Assembly: GCF_000613245.1 (NCBI RefSeq)
Contig: NZ_HG964937.1
Coordinates: forward strand, 701,563 to 765,562
DNA length: 64,000 bases
Direction: 5' to 3'
Source of the DNA: Mycobacterium asiaticum DSM 44297
GTDB lineage: Bacteria > Actinomycetota > Actinomycetes > Mycobacteriales > Mycobacteriaceae
Shown here: one piece after another, positions 37,256 to 46,934 of the stretch
Position numbering within the stretch: position 1 is the first letter of the stretch
How the letters are laid out: each line of letters begins with the position of its first letter
Notes under the pieces: model-generated
Databases searched by the model: none
What the model saw: the letters and a program-made list of their open reading frames with translations, nothing else
What the model was told of the DNA's origin: nothing
Program-made: the position numbers and the translations under genes

Positions 37256-38904
37256 TCGTACCTCGGAGCCCACATGGCCTCAAGGATTGCCCGCCTGACG
37301 TCGTCATGGGTTTTTGTCGCGACGCAGTCGGCCACCGCGGCGTGATAGACCGCCTCGGCGACGGTCGCCGAAATGTCGCGGAGGTTCTGCACATCGGGTA
37401 GTAGCGAATCACCTCGCGCTACCGGGTCCGCCTGTTGCGCAACCGCTTTCGCCGAAGCAAGCAGCATCGACTGGGTGAGCCGCCGGGCGCCGGCAACAAT
37501 AATGCCCAGGCCGATCCCGGGGAACACCAGCACATTGTTGGCCTGACCGATGGTGTAGGTGGTGCCGTCGTGTTCGACGGGTACGACCGGGCTGCCCGTG
37601 GCCACCAGCGCTGCGCCGTTCGACCACTGAATCAGGTCGCTCGGTATCGCCTCCATCCGCGACGTCGGGTTGGAGAGCGGAAAGATCATCGGCCGCGCAC
37701 ACCGTGCCGTCATCGCCTCGACCACCTCACGGGTGAAGGCTCCCGGTACCGCCGAGCAGCCCAGCAGCACCGTTGGCGACGCAAGCTCGATGGCTTCGAG
37801 CAGTCCTACATGCTGGCCGGCGGCCACCCCGAGGCGTTCGCGGTTCTTGGCGTACGGGACCTGGAAGTCACGCAGGTCGCCCATGTCGTCGAATAACAGT
37901 CCCGGCCGGTCGATCGGCCAGATCTGGGCGGTGGCCTGCTCGACCGTGGCGCCGTCGGCGACCATCGCGTCGCGGATCTGATCCGCGACCCCCAGCCCAG
38001 CCGTGCCCGCGCCGAACACGACGATGCGCTGCTCGCGTAGGGGGACGCCGCTGGCCTTGGCTCCGCCGTAGACCGCACCCAGCACCACCGCGCCGGTACC
38101 CTGCATGTCGTCGTTGAACACCAGGTAGTCGTCGCCGTAGGTCTGCAGGATCTTGCGCGCGTTGGTCGGACCGAAGTCCTCGAAATGCAGGATCGCGTGC
38201 GGAAACAGCCGGTGTGCCGTCTCGATGTAAGCCCGGACGAAGTCGTCGTACTCCGGGCCCCGGCGCCGTGGGTGCCGGTTGCCCAGATAGAAGGGGTCCT
38301 GCAGCAGTTGTTCGTTGTCGGTGCCGACGTCCAGCGAGACCGAGATGCAGCGCCGCGGGTCGATCCCGCCACCGGCGGTATACAGCGCCAGCTTGCCGAC
38401 CGTGATCTGAATGCCGCCGACACCCCAGTCGCCGATCCCCAGGATCGCTTCGGCGTCGGTGCACACGATCAGGTCGATGTCGTCTGGACCCTGCCCCAGC
38501 GTCTCGAACGCCTCGGCGATCTCGTGGGGCGCATCAATGCTCAGAAACAGCCCGCGTTGCCCGCGGTACTCGTCGGAGAACCGCTGGATGGCCTCACCGA
38601 CGGTAGGCGTGTACACCACCGGCATGAGCTCCGGCAAATGTTCAGTCAGCACTTTGAAGTAGAGCAGTTCGTGGCGGTAGTGCAGCTGCTCGAGCAGCAG
38701 ATTGCGGCCCAGATCGGTGGCCATGCTCTGCAGCTGATGCCACACACGGTCGGCCTGCTGCTCGAGGGTCAACACCGCGGCGGGTAGCCGGCCCGTCAGA
38801 CCGAGCTGGCGCCGTTGTTCGTGGGTGAACCCCACCCCGCGATTGAGGCTGGGCGTAGACAGCGCCGCCGGAAACCGTGGCACGCAGGCATCGCTCATCG
38901 CCAA
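37252..38904 (-). CDS. mez: malic enzyme (NAD(P)-dependent, malate to pyruvate)
   Basis: 550 residues (ATG 38904; the ATG at 38898 is an alternative). Oxidative decarboxylation of malate to pyruvate. Motifs: VVYTPTVGEAIQ (about residue 95), the nucleotide-binding FGAGTAGLGVADQI (about 310), FEDFGPTNARK for metal and substrate, and GQANNVLVFPGIGLG near 465. The length matches M. tuberculosis Mez (Rv2332, 548 residues). In H37Rv mez is close to cysK1; here the mce operon lies between the two. Confidence 0.93.
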   Translation of the reverse strand: MAMSDACVPRFPAALSTPSLNRGVGFTHEQRRQLGLTGRLPAAVLTLEQQADRVWHQLQSMATDLGRNLLLEQLHYRHELLYFKVLTEHLPELMPVVYTPTVGEAIQRFSDEYRGQRGLFLSIDAPHEIAEAFETLGQGPDDIDLIVCTDAEAILGIGDWGVGGIQITVGKLALYTAGGGIDPRRCISVSLDVGTDNEQLLQDPFYLGNRHPRRRGPEYDDFVRAYIETAHRLFPHAILHFEDFGPTNARKILQTYGDDYLVFNDDMQGTGAVVLGAVYGGAKASGVPLREQRIVVFGAGTAGLGVADQIRDAMVADGATVEQATAQIWPIDRPGLLFDDMGDLRDFQVPYAKNRERLGVAAGQHVGLLEAIELASPTVLLGCSAVPGAFTREVVEAMTARCARPMIFPLSNPTSRMEAIPSDLIQWSNGAALVATGSPVVPVEHDGTTYTIGQANNVLVFPGIGLGIIVAGARRLTQSMLLASAKAVAQQADPVARGDSLLPDVQNLRDISATVAEAVYHAAVADCVATKTHDDVRRAILEAMWAPRYD

Positions 38905-38955
38905 CTCCGTCCGTGACCGGGGATGTCAGGTCACGGTAGCGCCCGATACCTAGGT

Positions 38956-39102
38956 GGTGGAGACGGAACGATCCGCTTCTTCGCAGGCGCACACCTGCGC
39001 GACGTCACGGGTTTGGCGCCGCAGCAGGGTCCCGCGCCGGAGCCTGCGGTATTGCGCCATGACCTTCTCGCGCTGATTCTGCGAAAACGCCAGGTCAAGG
39101 TT
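38956..39102 (-). pseudogene. decayed fragment of a NasN-type flavoprotein C-terminus
   Basis: Minus-strand translation contains NLDLAFSQNQREKVMAQ, then RRG and VAQVCACEEADRSV. This aligns with [20 protein letters not shown] and [13 protein letters not shown] of the intact nitrate reductase at 39329-43405. The DNA is also similar (CTTCTCGCGCTG and AACGCCAGGTC in both). Only about 50 codons are recognisable and key residues are lost. The frame is open from 39240 to 38950, but its first half shows no similarity. The rest of 38905-39328 contains no gene I can support. Confidence 0.6.
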
Positions 39103-39328
39103 GACCGGAAAACCCGCCCAATCGACCTGGTCAGTGCCGTTCTTCGAGCGGCAGTGCAGGGGACAGGCGGTGTTGATCGCGGTTCCGTTGGAACCCTCTA
39201 AGTCCCGAGCCACGTGTACGACCCTCCCTAGAGCCCGCAAATCTCTTGGGTGAATGGTGCGACTCCAATGTTTCAGCGACTGGTGCCTGACGTTTCCGTC
39301 AAATTACGGATTTACCCAGAAGCTATCG

Positions 39329-42300
39329 TTAATACACGTCGCGGTGGTACCGCTTGTCCGCGCTCAGCGACTGCACAAAGGCCCGCGCCGCGTCGGCGTC
39401 GAGTTTGCCGTGTTCGGCCGCGATATCGCAGATCGCTTGGTCGACATCTTTGGCCATCGGGTCCGCGGTGCCGCACACATACAGTTGGGCGCCGTCCTGC
39501 AACCACCGCCACAGTTCGGCCCCGCGCTTGCGCATGAGGTGCTGCACATACACCTTCTCGCGCTGGTCCCGGGAAAACGCCAGGTCCAGTTCGGTGAGCA
39601 GGCCGTCCTTGTGCATTGCTTGGATTTCGTCGCGGTAGTAGAAGTCGGTGGCGGCGTGCTGCTCGCCGAAGAACAGCCAGTTGGGGCCCGTGTGGCCGAG
39701 GGCCCGTCGTTCCTGCAGGAAGCCGCGGAACGGGGCGATGCCGGTGCCCGGACCGACCATGATCATAGGCGTCCGTGGATCGGTGGGTGGCCGGAAGTTC
39801 TTCGAAGTCCTTACATAGACTGCGATTTGATCGCTGGGGGAGCGGTCCGCGAGGTAGGTCGAGCACACCCCGCGGCGGGCCACGCCTCGGAAGTTGTAGC
39901 GCACCGGAGAGACGGTCAGGTGGATCTCGCCCGGGTGCTCCTTGGGGCTGGACGAGATCGAGTAGAGCCGCGGCTGCAGCGGCTTGAGTACGGTGAGCCA
40001 CTCGTCTACCGTCGCCGACACCGGCGCCTGCACGAGCAGATCGACCGATTGCCGACCCCATGCCCAATCCGCAAGCCTCGCTTTGTTTTCCGGCCGCATC
40101 AATTCGGCGAGTTTTCCGGCCGCGTCAGCGTCAACGGTGCGTTCGCGGACGAACCGCAGTAGGTCAGGGGACAGGTGGGCGATCTCGAAACGGTCAGTCA
40201 GCGCTGCGCGCAACGACATTGAGCCGTGGTCGGCGATCTCCACTTCCGTGTGGCCGTCCAGGCCGGTGACGGCCAACCATTCCTCGACGAACTCCTCGTT
40301 GTTGTGCGGCCACACCCCGAGCGCGTCGCCGGCCTGGTAGCTGACCGTATCCGCGGGGACGTCGAACACCAGCTGCCGGACGTCTTTCGCGGAGCGCGGC
40401 CGACTGAGCGTGGTGTTGCGGATGACATCGGTGACCAGGGGACGTTTCTTGGAATACTTCTTCGGCGCACAGACCGGCTGGGGGAGTTTGGAAGTTTGCT
40501 GGGTCAGGACTCGCAGCACGTTGTCCAGCCACCGGCCGGCGGGCTCGTCGTAATCAGGTTCACAGTCGACACGGTCGGTGATGCGGGTCGCACCAAGCTC
40601 CCGTAGCCGGGCATCGAGCTTGCGTCCGTGCCCGCAGAAATCGTTGTAATTAGAGTCGCCCAGTGCGAGGACCGTGTAGCGGGTGTCGGGCAATTTCGGT
40701 GCGTCGGGGGCGGTGAGCGCCCGCCAGAGGGCGGCGCCGTTGTCCGGCGGGTCGCCGTCGCCGGTGGTGCTGGTGATCAGCAGCAAGTCTCGGGTCTCGT
40801 CGAGCGCGGTGACCGGGAAATCGTCCATGCCGTGCAGCGCGACGGTCAGGCCGGCTTCGCCGAGGCGTGCGGCGATGTCGGCCGCGAGCTCCTCGGCGTT
40901 ACCGGTCTGGGAGGCCCACAGCACCACGATCGATGGTTTTTCCGGCGCGTCCTCGGTGGGAGCCGGCGTCCGGGACAGCATTCCCGCCAGCACGCCGTCC
41001 AGCCACAGCCGGGTGCGGGTGTCGAACGGAGCGTTGAGCGGCACGGTGGGCTGGCCGGTCATCGGCCGTCCGGCCTCGAAGCGCAGGCCGGCCAGCAGCC
41101 CGGCCAGATAGGCGCGGCCGTCGGCGTCGATTTCGGGGATCGGTTCGGCGGCGACGCCGAGGAACTCGGCGATGGCGTCGATCTGGGCCAGGCTGACCTC
41201 GGGTGCCTGGTGAATCGTGTCACTCGGTGTGGTTCGTTCGGTGGTAGCGACCTTGGTGAGGGTGACCGCGCAGGCCTTGTATTCGGGTTGACGGGATATC
41301 GGGTCGACGGCGTCGCTGGTGACGGCGTTGATTGAGAGGTATTCACCGAACACGTCATTCCAGTGGAACGGGGCGAAGCAGTCGCCGGGCCGTACCCGAT
41401 CGGTGACCACAGCGGGCAGCACGGCGCGCCCGCGCCGTGAGGCGATCTCCACCCGGTCGCCCTCGCGGACCTGCAGGCGGGCCGCGTCTTCGGGGTGAAT
41501 CTCGACGAACGGTCCGGGGTTGAGCTTATTGAGTTTGGCGATCTTGCCGGTTTTGGTCATCGTGTGCCATTGGTGTGGCAGCCGGCCGGTGTTGAGCAGG
41601 AACGGATAATCGGTGTCCGGCATTTCTTCTGGCAGCAGGTGCGGCCGCGCGTAGAAGACAGCACGACCGTCCGGCGTCGGGAAGGCAAGCCGCGGGATCT
41701 GACCGTCGTCGCGAACGACTCGGCCGTCGTTGAGGTAGCGGATCGGGTTGCGGTCGGAAGCCCCGGGCGGGCACGGCCATTGCACCGGTGTTTGACGGAG
41801 TCGCTCGTAGCTGATGCCGCGGAGGTCGTAGCCGGTCTTGGGGTTCCAGAACCGCTTGATCTCTTCGAACACCTCTTCGGCGGAGGTGTAGCTGAACGCG
41901 TCCGAATAGCCCATGGCGCAAGCCATCCGGGCGATGATCTGCCAGTCCGGTAAGGCTTGGCCGGGGGCTGCGACCGCCGACTGCGAAAGGGTTAGGTTGC
42001 GTTCCGAGTTGACCATCACGCCGTCGGATTCCGTCCACAGCGTGGCGGGCAGCAAGACGTCGGCGTACTCGTTGGTCTCGGTCTCCAGGTAGGCGTCCTG
42101 GGTGATCACCAGCTCGGCCTTTTCCAGCCCGGCCAGCACCGTCCTGCGATTGGCAACGGTGGCAACGGGATTGGTGCAGATGATCCAGCAGGCCTTGATT
42201 TCGCCGTCGGCCATGCGGGAGAACATATCGATCACGCCGTCACTGACGTCGGTGCGCAACGAGCCGCGCGGGATGCCCCACTGGTCCTCGACGAACTCGC

Positions 42301-43405
42301 GGTCTTCGGAGCTGGTGACGGTGCGCTGACCCGGTAAACCCGGTCCCATGTAACCCATTTCGCGGCCGCCCATGGCGTTGGGCTGCCCGGTCAGGGAGAA
42401 GGGACCGCTGCCCGGTTTGCAGATGGCGCCGGTGGCGAGGTGGAGATTGCAGATCGCGTTGGTGTTCCAGGTGCCGTGCGTGCTCTGGTTGAGGCCCATC
42501 GTCCAGGCGGTGATCCAGTTTTCGGCGGTGCCGATCCAGCGGGCCGCGGTGCGGATGTCTTCGGCTGGGATGCCGGTGATTTCACTAACCCGTTCCGGGG
42601 TGAACTGCTCGAGGAAGCTGGGCATTTCCTCCCAGCCGGTGGTGAACTCAGCGATGAACTCGGGATCGGTGTGCCCGTTTTTGACGATCAGGTGCAGTAA
42701 TCCGTTGAGCAGCGCCAGATCCGTGCCCGGGGCGATCTGCATGAACAGGTCGGCTTTGGCGGCGGTGGCGGTGCGGCGCGGGTCGACGACGATCAGCTTG
42801 GCGCCCGCCTTGACCCGTTCCATCATGCGCAGGAACAGGATTGGGTGGCAGTCGGCCATGTTGGCGCCTATGACGAAGAAGACGTCGGCTTGTTCGAAGT
42901 CCTGGTAGGAGCCGGGAGGTCCGTCAGCGCCCAGGGAGAGCTTGTATCCAGAGCTGGCGCCGGCCATGCACAGTCGCGAGTTGGATTCGATCTGGTTGGT
43001 ACCGAGGAAGCCCTTGGTCAGCTTGTTGGCGAGATACTGGGCTTCCAGGGACATCTGTCCGGAGACGTAGACCGCGACCGCGTCCGGGCCGTGTTCGTCG
43101 ATGATGGTGCGCAACCGATTGCCGGAGTTGGTGATCGCGGTGTCGACGTCGACGGGTTCGAAGGGCTGGCCGCGCTCGTTCCTGAAATACGCCGTAGCGG
43201 CGCGGCCCGCCGCGTTTAGAAAGTCAGCCGTGGTAGCACCTTTGGTGCACAAGCGGCCGAAGTTGGCCGGATGGTCGCTCTGCCCAATCGATTTCGTGAT
43301 GTGACGACGACCGCTTTCGGGATCTGTTGTGATCTGCAACACCATCCCGCAGCCGACACCGCAGTAGGCACACACGGTGCGCACGGCGTCCCTGTCGGAC
43401 TGCAT
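39329..43405 (-). CDS. nasN: assimilatory nitrate reductase fused to a diflavin reductase (NasN type)
   Basis: 1358 residues from ATG 43405 (AAGGA upstream; an in-frame ATG at 43462 lies beyond it and beyond part of the GlnR-like box). Residues 1 to about 720 are a molybdopterin oxidoreductase with a [4Fe-4S] motif (Cys 12, 15, 19, 53: [11 protein letters not shown] ... GRLCTKG). Then come a flavodoxin domain ([15 protein letters not shown], about 860-1000) and a CysJ-like FAD/NAD(P)H module ([26 protein letters not shown]). Electrons would flow NAD(P)H-FAD-FMN-FeS-Mo to reduce nitrate to nitrite in one polypeptide. This is the diflavin monomeric NasN architecture of M. smegmatis; H37Rv lacks it. 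A GlnR-like box lies upstream. It could be misread as a sulfite reductase from its C-terminus alone. Confidence 0.92.
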   Translation of the reverse strand: MQSDRDAVRTVCAYCGVGCGMVLQITTDPESGRRHITKSIGQSDHPANFGRLCTKGATTADFLNAAGRAATAYFRNERGQPFEPVDVDTAITNSGNRLRTIIDEHGPDAVAVYVSGQMSLEAQYLANKLTKGFLGTNQIESNSRLCMAGASSGYKLSLGADGPPGSYQDFEQADVFFVIGANMADCHPILFLRMMERVKAGAKLIVVDPRRTATAAKADLFMQIAPGTDLALLNGLLHLIVKNGHTDPEFIAEFTTGWEEMPSFLEQFTPERVSEITGIPAEDIRTAARWIGTAENWITAWTMGLNQSTHGTWNTNAICNLHLATGAICKPGSGPFSLTGQPNAMGGREMGYMGPGLPGQRTVTSSEDREFVEDQWGIPRGSLRTDVSDGVIDMFSRMADGEIKACWIICTNPVATVANRRTVLAGLEKAELVITQDAYLETETNEYADVLLPATLWTESDGVMVNSERNLTLSQSAVAAPGQALPDWQIIARMACAMGYSDAFSYTSAEEVFEEIKRFWNPKTGYDLRGISYERLRQTPVQWPCPPGASDRNPIRYLNDGRVVRDDGQIPRLAFPTPDGRAVFYARPHLLPEEMPDTDYPFLLNTGRLPHQWHTMTKTGKIAKLNKLNPGPFVEIHPEDAARLQVREGDRVEIASRRGRAVLPAVVTDRVRPGDCFAPFHWNDVFGEYLSINAVTSDAVDPISRQPEYKACAVTLTKVATTERTTPSDTIHQAPEVSLAQIDAIAEFLGVAAEPIPEIDADGRAYLAGLLAGLRFEAGRPMTGQPTVPLNAPFDTRTRLWLDGVLAGMLSRTPAPTEDAPEKPSIVVLWASQTGNAEELAADIAARLGEAGLTVALHGMDDFPVTALDETRDLLLITSTTGDGDPPDNGAALWRALTAPDAPKLPDTRYTVLALGDSNYNDFCGHGRKLDARLRELGATRITDRVDCEPDYDEPAGRWLDNVLRVLTQQTSKLPQPVCAPKKYSKKRPLVTDVIRNTTLSRPRSAKDVRQLVFDVPADTVSYQAGDALGVWPHNNEEFVEEWLAVTGLDGHTEVEIADHGSMSLRAALTDRFEIAHLSPDLLRFVRERTVDADAAGKLAELMRPENKARLADWAWGRQSVDLLVQAPVSATVDEWLTVLKPLQPRLYSISSSPKEHPGEIHLTVSPVRYNFRGVARRGVCSTYLADRSPSDQIAVYVRTSKNFRPPTDPRTPMIMVGPGTGIAPFRGFLQERRALGHTGPNWLFFGEQHAATDFYYRDEIQAMHKDGLLTELDLAFSRDQREKVYVQHLMRKRGAELWRWLQDGAQLYVCGTADPMAKDVDQAICDIAAEHGKLDADAARAFVQSLSADKRYHRDVY

Positions 43406-43466
43406 GGTTGTTGACGTCCTTTCCGAATGGCGCGCGGGGGTATGCGCAAAATCCTGCGGCAACGAT

Positions 43467-43504
43467 GTTTCGGCACGGCACGTTCCAGGTTTCCGCGGTT
43501 TTAC
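43467..43504 (-). promoter_or_regulatory. GlnR-like box upstream of nasN
   Basis: On the minus strand: GTAAA-n6-GAAAC-n6-CGTGC-n6-GAAAC with exact 6-bp spacers. The actinobacterial GlnR consensus is GTNAC-n6-GAAAC-n6-GTNAC-n6-GAAAC; both GAAAC halves match, the GTNAC halves only partly. It lies 62 bp before the ATG, a sensible place for nitrogen control. Confidence 0.5.
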
Positions 43505-43780
43505 AGAGTTCTCGCAGTGGTTTGGTAGGGAGTGTGCGTCCTGGGAAAAGCGCTGGAAACCGGTGCGTGCATCCCGGTCGTCGTCGACCGGCGATCTGCG
43601 GCCAGGCTACCCACGGCCGGAGGCTTCTTAAGCCGTATACCTGCGGTTTTAATCAGATCGGGGGGACATTCACAGTCTTTGTCAAGGCGCGTTCAGGGTT
43701 GGAGTGTTCGGAAAGTGTTGCGCACGAGGGAGTTTGTGGGGGTTTGTGTTCGGCGTCACATTGGTCACACCAGTCACTGC

Positions 43781-43824
43781 CAGGGAGCACCACTCTTTGT
43801 GCCCGGCTTGTAGCGACATTGTCG
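43781..43824 (-). repeat. 44-bp interspersed element, inverted copy
   Basis: Minus-strand copy of the element with core CGACAATGTCGCTACAAGCC, found three more times in direct orientation at 44078, 44199 and 44307. The core GACAATGTC is itself nearly palindromic. Confidence 0.75.
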
Positions 43825-43866
43825 CTGGGGGCAGCGGGGGGCATCGCGTGAGCGAGGGCTGGGTCA

Positions 43867-43992
43867 CCGGGCAGTGCATGGCCGCCGGGCAGTGCTTGGC
43901 CGCCGGGCAGTGCTTGGCCGCCGGGCAGTGCTTGGCCGCCGGGCAGTGCTTGGCCGGCGGGCAGTGCTTGGCCGCCGGGCAGTGCTTGGCCG
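43867..43992 (+). repeat. 18-bp tandem array, seven copies (VNTR candidate)
   Basis: Seven consecutive units of consensus CCGGGCAGTGCTTGGCCG; the first has CATGG, the sixth GCGGG, and the others are identical or nearly so. Copy number is likely to vary between strains. Confidence 0.9.
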
Positions 43993-44077
43993 CGTCGAGG
44001 TGGGCTCGAGCCGGTTGCCCCGCCCCCACGGTGCCCGCGCCCCGGCCGTCGCGAGCTGCCTACCCCGTCCGCCACTC

Positions 44078-44117
44078 CGACAATGTCGCTACAAGCCGGG
44101 CACAGATCACAGTGCTT
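44078..44117 (+). repeat. 44-bp interspersed element, copy 1
   Basis: CGACAATGTCGCTACAAGCC then GGGCACAGATCACAGTGCT. Shares about 40 bp with the copy at 44199. Confidence 0.75.
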
Positions 44118-44168
44118 TTGGAACCGGCGTCGTTTTCGGAACCGGCCTCGTTTTCGGAACCGGCCTCG
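44114..44168 (+). repeat. short tandem repeat (GTTTTCGGAACCGGCCTC), three copies
   Basis: Three near-identical 18-bp units immediately after element copy 1; the first unit is degenerate (TTTTGGAACCGGCGTC). Confidence 0.75.
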
Positions 44169-44198
44169 CCCGCACTCGCCACCGCCGCCGCCCCGCGC

Positions 44199-44242
44199 CG
44201 ACAATGTCGCTGCAAGCCGGGCACAGATCACAGTGCTCCCGG
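44199..44242 (+). repeat. 44-bp interspersed element, copy 2
   Basis: Same element with CTGCAAG in place of CTACAAG, followed by GGGCACAGATCACAGTGCTCC. Confidence 0.75.
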
Positions 44243-44306
44243 GACCACCTCCCCCGCCGACACGCGCCGACGCCCCCGCCCGCACGAACCAACGCCGCAC
44301 CAGCAC

Positions 44307-44350
44307 CGACAATGTCGCTACAAGCCGGGCAACGCCTGCATTGCTCCCGG
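44307..44350 (+). repeat. 44-bp interspersed element, copy 3
   Basis: CGACAATGTCGCTACAAGCC conserved, with a diverged second half (GGGCAACGCCTGCATTGCTCC). Confidence 0.7.
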
Positions 44351-44395
44351 AAGCGCCCGTCCCGGTCGGACCGGAGGCCGCTAGGCTACCCACTC

Positions 44396-44893
44396 GTGCG
44401 TTGCCGGCAAATCCTGATCGCGGCATTGATAGCCATCGCGGTCGCGGGCTGCGGTGACAAACCGTCCAAGCCGCCGGCCGCCAAACCGGAAACCTGCAAA
44501 CCGTCCGACAGCCCCACCCCCGAGACGGTCCGTCAGGCAATAGCCAAGGTGCCCATCGAGGTGCCGGGCTCGACCTGGGTGGAGATCGGCCGCGGCCGCA
44601 GCCGCAAATGCCGATTGAACTGGGTGCAGATCATCCCCACCATCGCCTCGGAGTCGACACCGCAGCAGCTGCTGTTCTTCGACCGCAACGCCCCGCTGGG
44701 CTCACCAACCCCCAACCCGAAGCCCTATATCACCGTGCTGCCGCCCGGTAACGACGACACAGTGACCGTGCAGTACCAGTGGCGGTCTGGCAACGACGAG
44801 GAATGCTGTCCGAGCCAACGGGCAACCGTGAAATTCCAGATCGGACCCGACGGCAAGCTCAAAGCGCTAGGCCCGATCCCGCACCAGTCTTAG
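44396..44893 (+). CDS. lppP: LppP/LprE family lipoprotein
   Basis: 165 residues from GTG 44396; a TAGGCT box ends 8 bp before it, suggesting a leaderless message. The signal peptide has lipobox AVAGC (Cys 19). The mature part starts Lys/Pro-rich, then shows the LppP/LprE pattern: STWVEIGRGRSRKCRLNWVQIIP, QLLFFDRN, YITVLPPGNDDTVTVQYQWRSGNDEECCPS. Extracytoplasmic; function unknown. In H37Rv lppP (Rv2330c) is the second gene from mez, consistent with this position. Overlaps the convergent acyl-CoA dehydrogenase gene by 4 bp. Confidence 0.82.
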   Translation: MRCRQILIAALIAIAVAGCGDKPSKPPAAKPETCKPSDSPTPETVRQAIAKVPIEVPGSTWVEIGRGRSRKCRLNWVQIIPTIASESTPQQLLFFDRNAPLGSPTPNPKPYITVLPPGNDDTVTVQYQWRSGNDEECCPSQRATVKFQIGPDGKLKALGPIPHQS

Positions 44894-46830
44894 TCGGCCA
44901 GATTCTCCGGGTGCAGCATCTCGGCGTAGCGCAGCGGCTCCGGTATACCGAACCCGTCAACCAGTGTCCGGGCATGCGGCCGCAGCACGCGGCATCGATC
45001 GTTGATGCCCCGAGTCACGGCCTTGGCCCGCTCGGTCGACAGGTACCGGTGCTCGATGAACCACGCCTTGTCCTCTTCGATCACCGACAGCGCGTAGAGG
45101 TCGCAGATCACATCCAGCAACTCCCGCGCCTCCGGATCGGGACACGCATCGATCCCGGCGACGAACGCTTCCAGCACAATCCGGTCGATGTGTGCCTGCG
45201 CCGCATGCAGCACATGATCCTGCACGGCGTTGAAGGCGTCGAACGCTGACATCTCCTTGGACTTGCCCTGCAGCCGGCGCGCGACCGATGACAGCAGATA
45301 GTCTTCCCGGTCCTCGAACATTGAGACCTGCGTGCCGCGGTTGAACAGGCTGCCTTCCTCTTCGCTATCCTGCCGTGCGTCGATGATCCGCTGCATGATC
45401 GCTTCGGCCGCAGTCCGTTTCATCACCCGGTCACCAACTGTGTTGGCGGCGAACCGGACCCATTCCACTGGGCTCATACTCTTGATGTCGTCGGCGTAGG
45501 CGGTGAGCAGTTCCTTCGCCACCAACTGCGTCAGCACATGGTTGTCACCCTCGAATGTGGTGAACACGTCGGTGTCTGCGCGCAACGCGATAAGCCGGTT
45601 CTCGGCCATGTAGCCCGCACCACCACAGGCCTCCCGGGCCTCCTGAATGGCCCGCGACGCATGCCAGGTGTTGGCCGCCTTCAGCCCGGCGGCCCGGGCC
45701 TCGAGCTCCCGCTGTTCTTCGGCGTCCACGACATCGGACGTCTGCAGGTCGTGGGTCTTGGACACCAGTTCGTTCTGCGCGAACTGCAACGCATAGGACT
45801 TCGCAATCAGCGGGAACAGCCGCCGCTGGTGCACCAGGTAATCCATAATCAGCACTTCGCGGTCATCATCGTCCGGCGCACTGAACTGCCTGCGCTGCAA
45901 CGCATAACGCGTCGCAATGTCCAATGCGACGCGAGCCGCCGCACCCGCGCTGCCGCCGACGGTGACGCGGCCCCGGATCAGCGTGCCGATCATGGTGAAG
46001 AAACGCCGGTTCGGGTTGTCGATCGGCGAGGTGTAGGTGCCGTCGGGTGCGACGTCGCCGTACTTGTTCAGCAGGTTGACCCGCGGTACCCGGACATGGT
46101 CAAACATGATGCGCCCGTTGTCGACTCCGGGCAGGCCGCCCTTGTACTGGCAGTCCGACGTAGTCACACCGGGCAGGTCGTTGCCGTCCTCGTCGCGGAT
46201 CGGCACCAGCAAGCAGTGCACCCCGTGGTTAACCGGCTTACCGTCTTCGTGGGTGATCAATTGAGCGAAAACCGCTGCCATCCGCGCGGTTTCGGCGGCA
46301 CCGCCGATGTAATCCTTCCGCGCAGTTGGCGTCTCGGAGTGGATGACGAACTCTTCGGTCTCCGGGTCGTAGGTCGCCGTCGTCTCCAACGACTGAACGT
46401 CACTACCGTGGCCGGTCTCGGTCATCGCGAAGCAACCAAGCAGGTCCAGCGTGATGATGTCCTTGATGTAGTCGCCGTGGCGTTCCGTGCCTAGGTTTTC
46501 CACCGCGCCGCCGAACAGGCCCCACTGGACCCCGGCCTTCACCATCAACGACAGGTCCGACATGGCCAGCATCTCGATCATCGTGATCGCCGCGCCGACG
46601 TCGCCGGTCCCGCCGTGCTCCTTGCGGAACCCTTCGTCGGAGATCCCCGCGTTCGCCATGAGCTGCATCTGCTCGGCCACCTTGGCGCGAGCAATGACGG
46701 TGTTGGGGGTGTGGTGCGGGCGGAATGCCTCTTTGGAGAGTTGCACCCGCGTCTGGTTCTTCACATCTCGCCAACGCCCGTCGAGCGCGTCGCGCAAATG
46801 ATCGGCAGTGGTCTTCTCGTTCGGGGCCAT
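44890..46830 (-). CDS. long acyl-CoA dehydrogenase / acyl-CoA oxidase-like enzyme
   Basis: 646 residues, longer than typical FadE enzymes (about 380-400) and in the range of acyl-CoA oxidases and long ACADs. The FAD/substrate motif CFAMTETGHGSDVQSLETTATYD is at about residue 133, FFTMIGTLIRGRVTVGG near 280, and a catalytic-region segment AREACGGAGYMAENRL near 410. A C-terminal helical extension follows. It introduces the 2,3-double bond in acyl-CoA during beta-oxidation. Which electron acceptor it uses (ETF or oxygen) cannot be read from sequence. Confidence 0.88.
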   Translation of the reverse strand: MAPNEKTTADHLRDALDGRWRDVKNQTRVQLSKEAFRPHHTPNTVIARAKVAEQMQLMANAGISDEGFRKEHGGTGDVGAAITMIEMLAMSDLSLMVKAGVQWGLFGGAVENLGTERHGDYIKDIITLDLLGCFAMTETGHGSDVQSLETTATYDPETEEFVIHSETPTARKDYIGGAAETARMAAVFAQLITHEDGKPVNHGVHCLLVPIRDEDGNDLPGVTTSDCQYKGGLPGVDNGRIMFDHVRVPRVNLLNKYGDVAPDGTYTSPIDNPNRRFFTMIGTLIRGRVTVGGSAGAAARVALDIATRYALQRRQFSAPDDDDREVLIMDYLVHQRRLFPLIAKSYALQFAQNELVSKTHDLQTSDVVDAEEQRELEARAAGLKAANTWHASRAIQEAREACGGAGYMAENRLIALRADTDVFTTFEGDNHVLTQLVAKELLTAYADDIKSMSPVEWVRFAANTVGDRVMKRTAAEAIMQRIIDARQDSEEEGSLFNRGTQVSMFEDREDYLLSSVARRLQGKSKEMSAFDAFNAVQDHVLHAAQAHIDRIVLEAFVAGIDACPDPEARELLDVICDLYALSVIEEDKAWFIEHRYLSTERAKAVTRGINDRCRVLRPHARTLVDGFGIPEPLRYAEMLHPENLAD

Positions 46831-46934
46831 GTCACGACGTTAACCCGTCACCCGCCCTGCCGAAACAAGTCACACTTCAAGACGTTGCGGTGTCATGTAA
46901 TCGTTAGGTCAGCACGCAGACGGAGAGAATTAAG

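Larger units (their letters stand above)
43406..44395. other. 990-bp gene-free, repeat-rich region between nasN and lppP
   Basis: No gene is supported. Long frames exist on both strands but are low complexity, driven by an 18-bp tandem array, and lack recognisable ribosome sites or protein families. Contents: GlnR-like box (43467-43504), one inverted and three direct copies of a ~44-bp element, a seven-copy 18-bp array, a three-copy 18-bp array, and a TAGGCT box near 44382 for the lipoprotein. Confidence 0.55.

Noticed and set aside
38950..39240. 96-codon frame as a complete small gene
   Set aside because: Only its second half resembles another protein (the NasN C-terminus), and that half is degraded; better explained as a pseudogene fragment.
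39329..40500. Separate sulfite reductase flavoprotein (cysJ) gene
   Set aside because: The frame is continuous with the molybdopterin domain and there is no internal start with a ribosome site; it is one fused nitrate reductase.
43867..43992. CRISPR array
   Set aside because: Units are 18 bp, directly adjacent with no spacers, and no cas genes are nearby.
43704..44384. Plus-strand frame with repeated AAGQCL units (possible Cys-rich repeat protein)
   Set aside because: Repeat period of 18 bp keeps the frame open by chance; flanking sequence is low complexity with no start signal. Treated as a VNTR instead.
43653..44540. Long minus-strand frame with Gly/Gln/Ala-Leu-Pro repeats
   Set aside because: It is generated by the 18-bp tandem array and interspersed elements, has no ribosome site or family resemblance, and overlaps a convincing lipoprotein start on the other strand.
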